The notes beneath the pieces were generated by a model. The model saw nothing but the letters and a program-made list of their open reading frames with translations, ran no database searches and was not told where the DNA came from. A stretch of 64,000 nucleotides of DNA from Symsagittifera roscoffensis (Eukaryota > Xenacoelomorpha > Acoela > Convolutidae), in the NCBI RefSeq assembly GCF_963678635.1, contig NC_087063.1:16559006-16623005 (forward strand), in the 5' to 3' direction. Below are positions 1-10,640 of this stretch, in pieces. The position numbers and the translations under genes were made by a program. Position 1 is the first letter of the stretch; every line of letters begins with the position of its first letter.

Positions 1-66
1 GGCAGAGGGTCGAATCCCTGAGAAAACGGGCGTCCGAACCCCATCCTCCCCCTAAATCCGCGACTG
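1..66 (+). mobile_element. Right end of a hAT-like MITE at window edge
   Basis: GGTCGAATCCCTGA...CCCCCTAAATCCGCGACTG matches the right end of the MITE at 51047-51471. The left part is outside the window. Confidence 0.7.
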
Positions 67-340
67 CTGTACTTAGACAAATTTTTATCATCGTTCATGG
101 AGTTTCTAACTTTCCTGTTTTCGAAGTTGGAACTATATTTCCCTCTCATGTTAGCTTGTAAAGAATTTTCATTGCTATGAAGAACTGATGCAACAGTTTA
201 GACTATGTGAATTCTTGCAACTTATTTTCCCCTCCGCCTTTTGCAAAAGGAGGAGAGAGAAATAATCAAGATCCTCGGTGTTTGCTTTTCTTCTGGGGTT
301 ATTCCTCAGTAATTATTTTTTTTGTTTTTTGCAACCACAG

Positions 341-495
341 TGGAGTCGATTGAGAGTCCAGTGAATGTATTCGATGGACAAGAAATTGTGGGTTCAGAGA
401 TGCTGCAGTTCTTCAACAAACACGTCAATGCCTCCATCAGAGGATTTACCATCTACGACCACCTCAAGAAACGCCACTGTTTCGAGCAATCTCAG
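341..495 (+). CDS. Internal exon, module 1 first half
   Basis: Internal coding exon of the long modular gene. A pyrimidine-rich tract and CACAG precede position 341, and a GT donor follows 495. It enters in phase 1 and leaves in phase 0, encoding about 51 residues with no stop. It carries the first-half motif seen in later exons: an ESPVNVFD stretch equivalent to the CE(S/T)P of other copies (the Cys is replaced here by Ile), then RGFTIYDHLKKRHCFE, the counterpart of the F...G..(W)CF segment. It joins in frame to 1368. No start codon or signal peptide is present, so the gene begins left of the window. Function unknown; extracellular by inference from cysteines and module repetition. Confidence 0.7.
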
Positions 496-1367
496 GTTCT
501 TTTTTCTGGAACCAGACAAGCTCTACTCGCTTCAAGCATTTGTATTCAATTAGCTGGGTTGATAGAAAGTTCTTCTCATACAATTCCCATTTATGGCCCA
601 TACATTTTATACATTCAAAGTACTGCATATGGTACTCTTTGACTAGCTTTCTCCTGGTTTGGTTTGCATTGGTTGCAACATAAATCCCCGACCTCGAACC
701 TGGTCCTATTATGAAACTGTATGGTTATTAATGAGAATTGCTTGACTAGCATCCCGGCTTATTATTCATTTATAATGTAACTAGTAACCAATCATATTCA
801 AGCTGACCAAAAAACCCTTGTGCGTGCTTGTTTTGAAGTGACTTCCTTCAAAGCGCAATAACCCAGTTAGCTTCTAAAAAATCAGAAACAGCCATGCAGT
901 TTTTGGTAATTTACGATATAATATGTTCGGTCTAAAATAGTGCAAAATGTATACAGAGTTTGTAGGAACCATACACATCGTCACATTAATCATTGAATGA
1001 AAGCAAAGCATATTTTTTCTCCCATTTGCTGTTCGAAAATCATTGACGAACGAAAACTTTATCCCGAAAGCAGAACTTGGTTCTCAGGCTAATTTCTGGT
1101 CGATCAAATTGGTTTTAACGGAAAAAAAATGAGAAAATATACATTTTTGCCATCCAGGAAGCCAGCTTTTGAGAAAATCAACTCAAAGTAGCGTCATGAG
1201 AAAAAAGTGATTTTCGCCCTCAAGTTAAAATATCTTTGTAAAAACACATAAGATTTAGTTTTAAAAACTTACGAACAGCAGAAATGTTGTAAAATAGTAC
1301 GTCGGAGAAACTATCGAGTAATGAGGAGTTGAAGTCGTGAGTGACGCTGAGCCTGCTTATGTTTCAG
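496..1367 (+). other. Intron 1 (872 bp)
   Basis: AT-rich intron between the two halves of module 1. The donor is GTTCTT (weak) and the acceptor is TATGTTTCAG. I see no gene or recognisable element in it. Confidence 0.55.
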
Positions 1368-1632
1368 AATCTTTCGTGGCACATCTCAGAATGCGACTAC
1401 TCGCTCTCGGCCATGTATCTGTACTTTCGCTGGACTCCACCCGACCCAAACTTTGACAGGGCTTACGAAACGCAGAAGAGCATAATGGGTTTTGACGTAA
1501 CATTGGACGTGTTCCAGGTGGTCGAGAACAGTGGATTAGGATATATATATGTTGGTAATTTACAGTGGGCGCTATGGCCCAGTCTACAAACTGTAACAAT
1601 ATCCTTCGACAAAGTACAAAGCACAAATGAAG
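1368..1632 (+). CDS. Internal exon, module 1 second half
   Basis: Coding exon after TATGTTTCAG, ending before GTAAAT; phase 0 in, phase 1 out, 88 codons. It starts with SWHISECDYS...YLYF, the W-x(5)-C...Y-x-(C/Y)-F pattern of the second half-module, and ends with GYIYVGNLQWALWPSLQTVT, the signature repeated at 35781-36161 and 58694-58878. The final G joins TG at 15833 to give Val before KCETP, the start of module 2. The opposite strand has an open frame across the same bases that I regard as a shadow. The protein family is not recognised; the splice phases and cross-exon similarity are the main evidence. Confidence 0.75.
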
Positions 1633-2706
1633 GTAAATATTTTAAAATTTTCTTTAAGATCTAGAACAAATTAACCCGCTTCTACTCACAATAATTCAGC
1701 CCTTTTATACCAATCAAAAGCGATGAATCAGCGGGGTGATTCATTGCGGGGGTGAATACACTGGACCGAAGCTAAACATAGGTCGGCATTCATTGCTGTT
1801 TCAGCGCTTTCATACCTCTTAATTAGTATTAAGTCCAACTCTAAATCAGCACTAAATCAGCAACGCAATTCCACCTAAACAACACTGAAAAAAGCTGGTT
1901 CATTCATGAAAAGAGCTGAATGACTCCCAAACAAACTGATATGGAGGACTTTGACACGTACTAGTGTATACTGAAGTAGCTTAACACTTGCCAGAGCAAA
2001 TCCTTATCGGGGACTAGACTTTTTCCCAATAAACAACTTTTCTTACATATTGTAAGAAATTAGAAAATACGTGCAGTTGTTTACACGAGCTGTCATGCTC
2101 AACTTTGTGAGAATTCAATTGTAACTACCGAGCTATTAATTGGTAGTTATCAATTTCTTTCAAACAAAACAAAGAAAAAAGTTTCATGTTTTTTTTTCGG
2201 ATTCAATTTTTTTGTCGATTTTTGTCCAATCAATTTCCGTTTCTGTTTTCAAATGCAGGTATGTTATCTGTTACGGTTTTAAAAAAATTTTTTGACACAT
2301 GTTTTCAATTGAACTTTTTAAAAAAAAACTATAATAGAAAGGTGCTCTGTTATTTAGAAATATATCTACTCTGATTTTGAATATATTTTTTTAGTTTTTT
2401 TTTTCGAGCGAATGGTTTCTGCGTTGGCTATTTTGGCACTGCTGATGTCGGTTGTGGCTGTTTCAGATCATTGTTGACTGAGTTGATGACAAGCGGTTAT
2501 GATGATTTCGGTTTTGGGTTCCATCATGATAATGATGCTTGTGAGTTTTTGCTGTTGGAGAGTAACCATGACTTGGTTGCTTGTTGTTTAAATTGTTGAT
2601 TAGCAGCTAACCACCCATCTTCGCATATTGTAATGTTCAGGGGTTTGCTTAGAATTGTCGTGATGTTCAATTAGTGCTTAGCTCTGGCCGATTTTCGTGC
2701 AATGTG
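1633..2706. other. Intron 2, part upstream of element A
   Basis: Start of the 14.2-kb intron 2. It is AT-rich to about 2400. From 2400 to 2706 the plus strand becomes T/G-rich, which looks like decayed minus-strand coding sequence of an older element into which A inserted (see 9258-10635). No gene is supported. Confidence 0.45.
2702..2706. repeat. Target-site duplication of element A, left
   Basis: ATGTG before the 5' LTR; GTGTG follows the 3' LTR at 9253-9257 (4 of 5 match). Confidence 0.5.
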
Positions 2707-2920
2707 TGTTGTGATTTGTTTTAGTTGTTTTAAATGACCTTCGGTATTTATTTAATACCTGTTAATTAATTTAGATACGACCATCGGTCGATATGAGACA
2801 AAGTCAGTTGTCCTTTTAACACGTCTTAATTCACAAACTTCCTTTCTTTTATTAGTTTTATTCTTTTAAGTTTATGTACAGTAATTGTACATAGGTCTAT
2901 AGCTTTAGAATAGTTTATTA
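2707..2920 (+). repeat. 5' LTR of element A
   Basis: Begins TGTTGTGATTTG, ends TAGTTTATTA, and is repeated at 9043-9252. It contains short palindromes (ACCTTCGGT, ACCATCGGT, TGTACAGTAATTGTACA). The last A is also the first base of the gag ATG. Confidence 0.9.
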
Positions 2921-3553
2921 TGGCGCAGTCTAATGATTCGAACGTGCGTGGAATTCCCCCTTTGGCCTAATCATACCTAAGAGCCACCGCATGCCTGGAC
3001 CCAATGGAGCGACCAATTTCAATTGACGATTATTGCTAAAGAAAATCTGGACTAAGAGAGCCTGCATGGGCCAGAGATTCCAGAAACGCAAATCCCCATT
3101 TTGGAAAAACCAACAGGTAGCGAGTCGGACACGGAAAAAGCCAACAGAGAGACGAGGAACAAAAACGCGATGAAACAGTACGAATCTGCCGAAGAAAAGC
3201 GAATTAACGAAGAAAAGAGGAAATTCAATGGAATGAGACGAACGGAGGCGGATCAGAAACTGCGCTCAATTTTACTTCTAGCCTTAGGGAGCGAAGGAAA
3301 AAGAGTCTTTTCACAGAAGAACCCGAGAGTCAAGATATTGGCAATAACATTCTCAGAGTTCTGGACTTTGCTTGACGCAACAGTGAACAAACCGCCCAAC
3401 ACTACGTTTGAAAGATACAAATTATTAAATCGGAAGCAGAAAGATCGTGAATCTAACGAACAATTCTGGTGAGCCCTGACGGATCTAGCTAGTATGTGTA
3501 ACAACAAGCAACCCGACGAGGCAGAGTAGATAAGAGAAAATTTCATCTGTCAT
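2920..3553 (+). pseudogene. gag (matrix/capsid part) of A, broken
   Basis: Gag would package the element RNA in a cytoplasmic particle. Translation starts MAQSNDSNVRGIP at 2920 but hits a stop after 16 codons because of a frameshift. A second stop lies near 3050. The frame reopens at about 3101-3472 with a charged helical stretch and FERYKLLNRKQKDRESNEQF, a motif shared with the gag of C (near 42800), D (near 49230) and E (near 31600). A TGG-to-TGA type stop then ends it. It is homologous along its length to the C gag. Confidence 0.8.
2921..2930 (+). promoter_or_regulatory. Primer-binding site of A, tRNA-Ser type
   Basis: TGGCGCAGTC directly abuts the LTR. Its first eight bases complement the CUGCGCCA 3' end of some animal serine tRNAs, and the same PBS is used by Drosophila 297/17.6-type elements (recalled knowledge). 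TG here completes the gag start codon. Confidence 0.7.
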
Positions 3554-4294
3554 ATGAAAACTGCAGATACCCAGAGGAATTTACTTTTAGCCACCATAAG
3601 CCCTTCGGAAGCACTTAATCAAAAATTGATTGACGAAAAGGGATATTTTAATCACCAAAAATTGACAAACATGGCGCAATTGTCGACCAATGGGACAACT
3701 TTTAAATCTTTTAACAATCATAACCAGATCAAGAAGGAACCAAGCCTGAACATTGAACGAAGTAATTCATGCATGAAATGTGGGAACGCATTCACGAAAG
3801 GGCACTTAAACGTCTGCCCAGCGAAGGACATAACCTGTAAAAATTGTATTTATAAAGGACATTTCGCCAAATTATGTAAATACCGTAATAAGAGACCCAC
3901 TGTAAATACTGTAATGGATACTTATGTAAATACCGCGAATTTTACATACGTCCCTCCGAAAAATTTGTGGGCGGAGAACCAAGAATCGTGTGATGTAATA
4001 AATGCTTGGAACGAGTACGGACAGAGCGACGATGACGATTTTTCAGTGTTGAGCGTGAGAAGCATCTACGACAAAAACGGATTCGAAACGAAGAAACTCC
4101 TGAACATAGGCATTGGCTGGTATATGATTGTAGATATGAACATACCAGTAGATTCAGCAAGTCCCGTAAGCTTCTTAAAACAAAACGTGTTACACGAAAT
4201 CAAACTAAGATATCCGAACTTGAAAATTCACCCAGTGGAGAAGAGGATAAAAGACTTGTTTGTGGATTCACTGACGACACGAACAATATCTTAG
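3554..4294 (+). pseudogene. gag nucleocapsid plus protease of A
   Basis: A 246-codon open stretch. Two zinc knuckles bind RNA: C73-C76-H84-C88 (unusual CX2CX7HX3C) and C95-C98-H103-C108 (classic CX2CX4HX4C). After an acidic spacer comes the retropepsin active site VDSASPVSF (Asp200), which fits the D-(S/T)-(G/A) rule with Ala in place of the usual Gly. The equivalent region in C and D also reads DSAS, whereas B reads DTGS. The protease C-terminal half continues to about 4440 in another frame, so a frameshift near 4290 separates it from pol. Confidence 0.82.
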
Positions 4295-5158
4295 GAAAGA
4301 TAATCGTTAGGACGCAATCCAATGGGTGGATCAGCAAAGAAACACCGTTCTTCATAACTGGCGGACATGAACAAAACGTTCTGGGGAATGACAACCTGCC
4401 CAAACTGGGTATAGAAGTGACGCAGAGAAAATGCCCCCAACCAATTTGCATGGTCAACCAACCTCCACTTGAGAGTGAGTACAAAAACTTACCGTCTTTA
4501 TCTGACAAGATCTTTATTGAGTTCAAAGAACTATTCACTAGAGTGGGGAAAATACCTAACGATCGAAAATTAACACAATTCCACTCACCTTTTAAACCAG
4601 TAAAATCCACAGGGAGAAGGGTCCTGCTTCACTTACTCGCTGGGGTGAATGAAGAATTGAAAAGAATGGAGACTGAAGGCCGAATAATAAAATTAGAAAA
4701 ATGCGACGAAGATCAGGCCAATTTTAATTACTCGGAAGATGGATGCTTCGATCAAGCTGTCTGTAGACTCCAAATTATTGAACGACCAAATTTTTAAAAT
4801 TAAATACCAAATGCCGAACATTCACGAACTTATAGATAACGTGGACCTCCAAATCTCAGAGAAATCTAACGGGCGAGTTTGGTTTAGCAATCTGGACCTG
4901 AAAAATGCTTACAGCCAACTCAAACTATGCAAACAAACGAGTGAGCAGTGTAATTTTATTATAGTAGGCGGCAAAACTACTGGAACGTATCGATTTTTAA
5001 CGGGATTTTACGGACTGGGGGACATGCCAAACGAATTCCAACGGGTCATGGACTCACTGATGAAAAGTATCCCTTTCACAAATTGTTACATAGACGACAT
5101 TCTGGTAGCTTCGAGGGAATCCTTGGAAGAACACAAAGCAATAGTGTATAAACTCTAA
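4295..5158 (+). pseudogene. Reverse transcriptase of A, frameshifted
   Basis: RNA-dependent DNA polymerase fragments in two frames with an overlap at 4739-4797. Motif A LDLKNAYSQL (near 4898), the FLTGFYGLGDMPNEFQ palm block (near 4995-5040) and the catalytic YIDD at 5087-5098 are all present. The N-terminal finger region with the GRIIKLEKC block lies near 4680. Frameshifts near 4760 and a stop at 5156 destroy the polyprotein. The thumb continues at 5180-5515. Confidence 0.88.
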
Positions 5159-5179
5159 TCAATCTTAGATAAGAACAAT

Positions 5180-5990
5180 ATGGCGGTTAAATGGGGGAAA
5201 TGCCCATTCTTCAAATCAGAAATTGAATGGCTTGGCTTCAGAATCTCCGGCGATGGAGTACGACCATTGGTGGGTAAAGCAGACCTAATAAAAAACTTGC
5301 CAATCCCCAAGAATATTTCCGAACTACGCTCGTTCTTCGGCTCGATAAACCAGTTTGTTAAATTTGTTCCTAATTTCATGACTCTAAGCTCCCCTCTTTG
5401 TCCTCTACTGAATAAAAAATCGGTTTACAAATGGGACAATGATCACTCATTAGCGTTTGAAAAATTAAAAGCAGAAATTTTAAATATAACACATAACACA
5501 AAACAGTCATTTTGATATAAAAGAGAAGATAAAACTGAAAACAGACGCTTCACACAACGGACTAGGTGCGACCCCAGAACAACTACAAGGAGACCAGTGG
5601 AAAACAAGTGCATTTGCATCTAGATTTTTGAACAACCATGAAATGAAGTACTCCACTAATGAATTAGAGTTACTGTGAGTTGTCTGGGCTTCAGAACACT
5701 TTAGAAACCACCTGTATGTAACTGAATTCCAATTAGTAACAGACCATAAAGCGTTACTATCAGCACTCTCAGCAAACCACGGGAATAAAACGATGCATAG
5801 TCGATTGACCCGTTGGGTGAATAGACTTTTACAATTTAATTTCAAAAAATCGCATTTACCGGGAAAAGATATGGGATTTACAGATCTTTTACATAGACTT
5901 TCTTAGGGCAAAGCCCTTCCAATCTCCCACTACGACGATGAATTTGTAGTCGCTTCAATCGACAAAATTCAGAAAATGCTATTAAATAGA
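5180..5990 (+). pseudogene. RT thumb/connection and RNase H of A
   Basis: 5180-5515 carries the connection block ISELRSFFGSINQF typical of gypsy polymerases. From 5519, in another frame, comes RNase H: TDASHNGLGA (first catalytic Asp), NELELL, TDHKALLSAL (Asp) and HSRLTRWVNRLL, interrupted by stops near 5676 and 5904. The end reads YDDEFVVAS, conserved with C (near 40350) and E (near 30200). Typical gypsy RNase H order. Confidence 0.85.
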
Positions 5991-6010
5991 CCACACTCTA
6001 ACTTTTCAAC

Positions 6011-6048
6011 TGTAAATACTGTAGATAGGCCGGCGGTCGCTGTAAATA
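6011..6048 (+). promoter_or_regulatory. TGTAAATA pair in RNase H-integrase spacer of A
   Basis: TGTAAATACTGTA at 6011 and TGTAAATACT at 6041. The word fits a forkhead-type core (TGTAAA(C/T)A). Equivalent positions in C (40300), D (46593) and E (29654) carry the same word. Regulatory role is inferred only. Confidence 0.35.
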
Positions 6049-6517
6049 CTTACTCTCTCGTTATACAACCCCGTCAGGAACAAAAAACTCAAGCGACGTA
6101 ATTGGTCAAAACCTTTTAAACAGCTCTTTAGGATACTTCAATCTCAAGATTTTTGCCGCTATCATATCTTGTATCGCTCGGTCGATAAATAGTTTTCAAA
6201 ATTACCATAGTCGGACAAAAAATTGTGCCTCAAATTGCCTACCCCTTGATAATTCGAAATTCAATTTTAAAAGCATTACCTTTACGGACAAAGTCCTCTT
6301 ACGTTTTATCCTCGAAAACAGACAATTTTTACCATCTTCTAAAAAAGGCCAGACGTTCCAATATACAAATTTACTAAACCCCTATTAATTATCCCTGAAG
6401 AACATAACATTGCCCTCAAATTTCGAGACGACCGGCTTTCACCTGATCACGCAAACCACGTAAGAAGGTACAGGTCGGACTTAAAATTACCTATTTCCCC
6501 AATTCGCCCAGAAAAAA

Positions 6518-7620
6518 TTGTTCAAGGAAACTGTTACAAATAATGACCAGGGAAGACAAAGTGCTGTGAGACTTGATCGAGACGATAAGACAAATCGACC
6601 AAGGGATATTCACGGAGCCTACATGAAAATCTATGCCAAAGACTTACACGTGAAGGATGATTTACTTTTTCTCGACAACAAACTAGTCGTCCCAGCCACT
6701 ATCAGGGGAACTTTAAATTCTATGCTCCATGAGACTCATCCAGGACAGTTTGGGATGAAATCACTCGCCAAATGCTTGTGGTGGCCACACATTTATAGAG
6801 AAATTTACATTCACGGGAGATCGTGTAGTCAATGCTTGAAAGCTGGTAAGAACATTAAAGTTTTACTAGGTACCCACAACATTTCAAAACTTCCGACTTT
6901 GACATTTGCGAATGAAGAAATCAATCTGGACTTTGCAGGTCCGTTAGACGTGTTCTGGGGAAATAATAAATATATCTTGCTTTGCATTGACCGCTTTACA
7001 AAGTTACCTTCGGCCAAAATCGTAAACAATACTCCCGCAAAAAACGTGATTTCCTTCTTGAACGACTACTGTCATCTTCACGGATTCCAAAGAAAAACTA
7101 GAGTCGACCATGCGTCATGTTTTTATCTTCTGATTTCAAAAACTTCTGTGAAAAATTCAACATCGAAATATTTACTGTACAGTCGGCAATCACAGATCCA
7201 AAGGGCTAGTGGAAAGATTAGGTTATACGATCAAATCGAAGTTACTGGCAATGTCCTTCGAATTACCTAAGCCTCCATTAAACGCTTCGATCGAGAAAAT
7301 TATTTGGAATCTGAGAATTTCGAAACAATCCGCTATCGGCTGTTTCCCTTTCGAAAAACATTTTAATAGAACGGCGAACACTAGGTTGAAAAACCATTTG
7401 TCCGATATTGATCACTTAGATAAAGGTAAAGATATCATGTCCAAACAACGGGCCAGCAACTGGGAACTCCATGACGGGCAGAAGATGGGTATCTGGATGA
7501 GGAAAAGCACAGCCCTTCGGACCCAGAAGACAATCTGCCACTAGCAAGGACCGTCACAACCAATCCAAACCCAGAGGGCAACAGAAAAGCTCCAATATCT
7601 CTCTCAAAGAGAAAAGCAGC
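6518..7620 (+). pseudogene. Integrase of A, frameshifted
   Basis: Integrase joins element cDNA to host DNA. The zinc-binding region LHETHPGQFGMKSL...WWPH...CSQC (HHCC-type) lies at about 6720-6835. The catalytic core shows NLDFAGPL (first Asp, near 6930), CIDRFTKLPSAKIV (near 6985) and DHASCF (second Asp, near 7110). After a frameshift near 7200, VERLGYTIKSKLLAM carries the probable catalytic Glu, followed by NASIEKIIWNLR. Stops and frame changes near 7270 and 7544 make it non-functional. Domain order and spacing match C and D. Confidence 0.85.
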
Positions 7621-7621
7621 C

Positions 7622-8728
7622 ATGGGTGTTAATCCATATAGAAGGGTTACTAAGATGAAATACAGGGATCCGTATTGTAACTTGGTAAAGAAAGACATCA
7701 TTGACTCATCAGAACATACCGTAACCCTCGACAACGGCCACATTTTACGCAAATCAGATCTGGCTATAAAAGGAAAAATACTGCCTGGTCCTAATAAAAT
7801 CATTGCGACCCAAACACCCACCGGGCACAAACTTCACCCTCATTTGAGTTTAGCCGGAAAAAGGAAGCTCTCACCCCCGAAAAAATCAGTAATTGCACCC
7901 TCAGGGCAATCTGGACAAGGCACCTCAGGAGCAGACAGAAATATGTCGTTGACAGGTGCACCGACGAAGGTCAAGGCTACTCAAGACTTCACCCGAATTT
8001 CTTCGGATTCTTCCTGCTCATTAAACCTAAATTCGTGGGACGGGATAATTGATGATAACTTCGACGACGTGACCAATAAGAACGTACTGCAGAGCCACCA
8101 ATCCGAATCTAACCAGGGCTTAAGCGTTACAGGTACCGCTGACTCCCCACACTTGAGTTCACAATTGACAGTGCACACCGACCCTCGGGAGATCATCAAC
8201 ATTCCCGACTCGGCCGAGGTGGAAGGGTCACAAGACAACTCTATCTTGATTGGCAGCATTCCGGAAACCACAGCCAACCCAACTACCCAACAACGGCATT
8301 CAAGACCACGCAGAAATGTGGGACCTCCACAATTTTACGAAAATCGTCGCTTTATCGACGTGGTCCTGGAAAAAGACGACACAGGGACGTCACTTTCTTC
8401 ATTTACTACCTCTCCCGGCAAATCTAGGGCAACTTTGACGATTTTCTCTCCGTCGGATTTTCTAACACCGTTAGCAGAGGCCCCTCCCCGACAAACCCTC
8501 ATTGTGGAAACAACCCTAACTTGGTCTACAAAGAATTCATGCCCTTCGGTCAGACCAGTAAATTCTCCAATCACGACCCTTTTAAATGAAAATTTGTCGG
8601 GATCGCATTCAGCTCTCCAGACCATTAAGGATTCACTGCACGAGTTAGACAATTGCAGCGAAATTTCCTCGACAACCGATTCGGAAAAGAAAGCAAAACT
8701 GGATGAATTTGATGAAAAATTTAATTGA
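7622..8728 (+). CDS. Integrase C-terminal module with low-complexity extension, A
   Basis: A 368-codon open stretch. Residues 15-52 (PYCNLVKKDII...HTVTLDNGHILRKSDLAI) look like the small beta-rich C-terminal domain of gypsy integrases. A Ser/Thr/Pro/Asp-rich region follows, holding three blocks also found in C: a W-D-x-x-I-D-D block (139-146), PRRNVGPPQFYENRRFID (229-246) and SPSDFLTP (near 277). The blocks are separated by diverged filler, which argues for constraint on the blocks. Length is well beyond a usual gypsy integrase tail. No signal peptide or membrane segment is visible, so it does not look like an envelope gene. Function unknown. Confidence 0.75.
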   Translation: MGVNPYRRVTKMKYRDPYCNLVKKDIIDSSEHTVTLDNGHILRKSDLAIKGKILPGPNKIIATQTPTGHKLHPHLSLAGKRKLSPPKKSVIAPSGQSGQGTSGADRNMSLTGAPTKVKATQDFTRISSDSSCSLNLNSWDGIIDDNFDDVTNKNVLQSHQSESNQGLSVTGTADSPHLSSQLTVHTDPREIINIPDSAEVEGSQDNSILIGSIPETTANPTTQQRHSRPRRNVGPPQFYENRRFIDVVLEKDDTGTSLSSFTTSPGKSRATLTIFSPSDFLTPLAEAPPRQTLIVETTLTWSTKNSCPSVRPVNSPITTLLNENLSGSHSALQTIKDSLHELDNCSEISSTTDSEKKAKLDEFDEKFN

Positions 8729-8954
8729 TTTTCATAACAAAATCTTTCTCCATACCTTACCCTCCGGTTTTAGTAGCTATCTGTAGGTACAATTGTACAC
8801 GTTAAATGTACATGTTGTTGATTACCACTTAGCTTAGTTTTAGTCTATTTAGTTGTTCTATTTTGTAAATTTGTAAATTCTGTATATTCACCCTGTACAT
8901 TGTACATTCTCTCTGACTTGTGGATACTATTTTGCTTGCTGTATTTTTACCTTC

Positions 8955-8966
8955 ATGGCGCAGTTT
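8955..8966 (+). other. Second PBS-like word near 3' end of A
   Basis: ATGGCGCAGTTT recurs about 88 bp before the 3' LTR, matching the gag-start/PBS junction. It may be a relic of mis-primed reverse transcription. Confidence 0.4.
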
Positions 8967-9042
8967 GTAAAATTTTGTTCATACTCGAAGGGGGAAAAGG
9001 TAGTTAGTTAGTAAGCAGTTTTATTTTTTTCCCGAAGGGAAA

Positions 9043-9252
9043 TGTTGTGATTTGTTTTAGTTGTTTTAAATGACCTTCGGTATTAAATTAATACCTGTTA
9101 ACTAATTTAGATACGACCATCGGTCAATATGAGATAAAGTCATTTGTCCTTTTAGAACGTCTTAATTCACACACTTCCTTTTATTAGTTTTATTCTTTTA
9201 AGTTTATGTACAGTAATTGTACATAGGTCTATAGCTTTAGAATAGTTTATTA
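9043..9252 (+). repeat. 3' LTR of element A
   Basis: Second copy of 2707-2920 with about ten substitutions and a 4-bp gap. It is preceded by a polypurine tract. Confidence 0.9.
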
Positions 9253-9257
9253 GTGTG

Positions 9258-10635
9258 ACTTTGGTTGGTTATCAACCTCATTGCTTTTTCACGTGTTCTT
9301 GTGTTTAATTGTCCTGTTAATCAGATTCGGGGGTAGAAGGTTGTTGTGGTAGATTTACTTGATGTTGTTGCTGTTAAGAACTGACATTGATGTGGGTCGT
9401 TGTAGTAGTTCAAAACTGAGATAGTTTTTTTTTATGACGATAATCAATGCTGTCATTAGCTATCCGTATCAATCTATAAATTTTTTGTGGCATTTTACGA
9501 AGATAACCACGAGCCTGCTTGGTTCGTTTTCGTTTCTGAGGAAACAAAGCTGTAGAGCGCGTCCTTGCATTCAATTTTACAATATACCTCATTAAGTAGT
9601 GAGTTTTAAATAGTTCCGAAAGGCGCTTCTCTTTGCGAATGCCGAGTTGTAGTTATCGTGGCTGTTCTTTTAAAATCTTTCCTAGTTGTCAAAATGGAAC
9701 TGAGTTCTCTGGCTGCTGGGATTCGTTTTCCGGTTTCAAAATTTTTCGGTTGTTGATAGTTTGACTGATGCATCTTCAATTGTAGTCGCTGGCCTAATCA
9801 GTTTTTGCTTTTTTGGAGCAACTATTTGTGTGCATTGGTTGTTAGAAATCTTTGATGGTTCGAAACTCCAGGCAAGGTGACTGTAATTGGTTTTTGTTGC
9901 TAATTACTGCATTTGGGTCGGCTGGTTCTACTATAATTTATAACTTTTGCTTCTGACTTTTGCTTAAGATTGCCTGACGCTGGCCAGCGCAAGTAAAATT
10001 ATTGCTGCCGCTCGATGTTTATAATTAAACTTGTCTTCTCCGTTTTCCAACTTTATTGGTCCATCTAATTTCCGTCCAAGAGTTGTCTTCACTGCTTGTG
10101 CATCATTAACTGATTTTTTTGTCTGAAGTTTGAGGGTTTCAAATATCAATGCATGAGTTGTTGCTTTGGTTGGCTAGGGTGCTTTGATTAAACTATGATT
10201 GTGCTTCCTACAAATGCTCTCGAGTTTGACGGCTTCTGCTTCACTGAAGTTGATGGCGTGTTGATTAAAACGTTTTGCAGAGCAAATGCTGTCGAAATAA
10301 TGATAAAAACGTGAAATATGAGATTTGCTATCATTGCGTCCATGATAAGCTAATCAAAAAATCCTCCAAAGAGGATTTTCCTACTGTGTTTTATTTCCTG
10401 TGTTTCCAAAAACTGAGCAGTCCTTCCGTTTGGTCCCGAAAAGCGTAAACGCCAATGAATCTATGGTGTTGTTGGAGGGCCACTGGTACTTACCTATTGA
10501 GTTGCTACAGGCGATTGTTTTTTCTCGAGTAGCTAGATGGCTTGATTGGTAAGACAGCTAGCTGATTTAGAACTGCCGGCGCTATTTTTGTCGGTTGTTG
10601 AGCAGTTTTGAACAGTGAAGTTGATTGCACTTGCT
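9258..10635 (-). pseudogene. Decayed minus-strand coding remnant between A and B
   Basis: The minus strand between A and B has a low stop density in one frame. At 10278-9964 it reads INFSEAEAVKLESICRKHNH and, after one stop, TTLGRKLDGPIKLENGEDKF. Further low-stop stretches run to about 9410. I do not recognise the protein. The same strand bias appears at 2400-2706, so this may be an older transposon that A and B landed in, but no LTR or terminal repeat could be found for it. Confidence 0.35.
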
Positions 10636-10640
10636 ACATG
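10636..10640. repeat. Target-site duplication of B, left
   Basis: ACATG, repeated exactly at 15116-15120. Confidence 0.9.

Larger units (their letters stand above)
2707..9252 (+). mobile_element. Ty3/gypsy LTR retrotransposon A, degraded
   Basis: About 6.5-kb LTR element in sense with the host gene. It has two 210-214 bp LTRs, roughly 95 percent identical by eye, a PBS directly after the 5' LTR, and gag, protease, reverse transcriptase, RNase H and integrase in gypsy order, then a long C-terminal ORF. A polypurine tract (GAAGGGAAA, 9034-9042) precedes the 3' LTR. Several frameshifts and in-frame stops break gag and pol, so the copy is dead. It belongs to the same broad lineage as B, C, D and E, with shared gag motif, PBS and domain order. 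No envelope gene is seen. Confidence 0.93.

Noticed and set aside
7622-8728. Envelope gene in gypsy A
   Set aside because: The open stretch after integrase has no signal peptide, membrane segment or fusion motif, and starts with the integrase tail.
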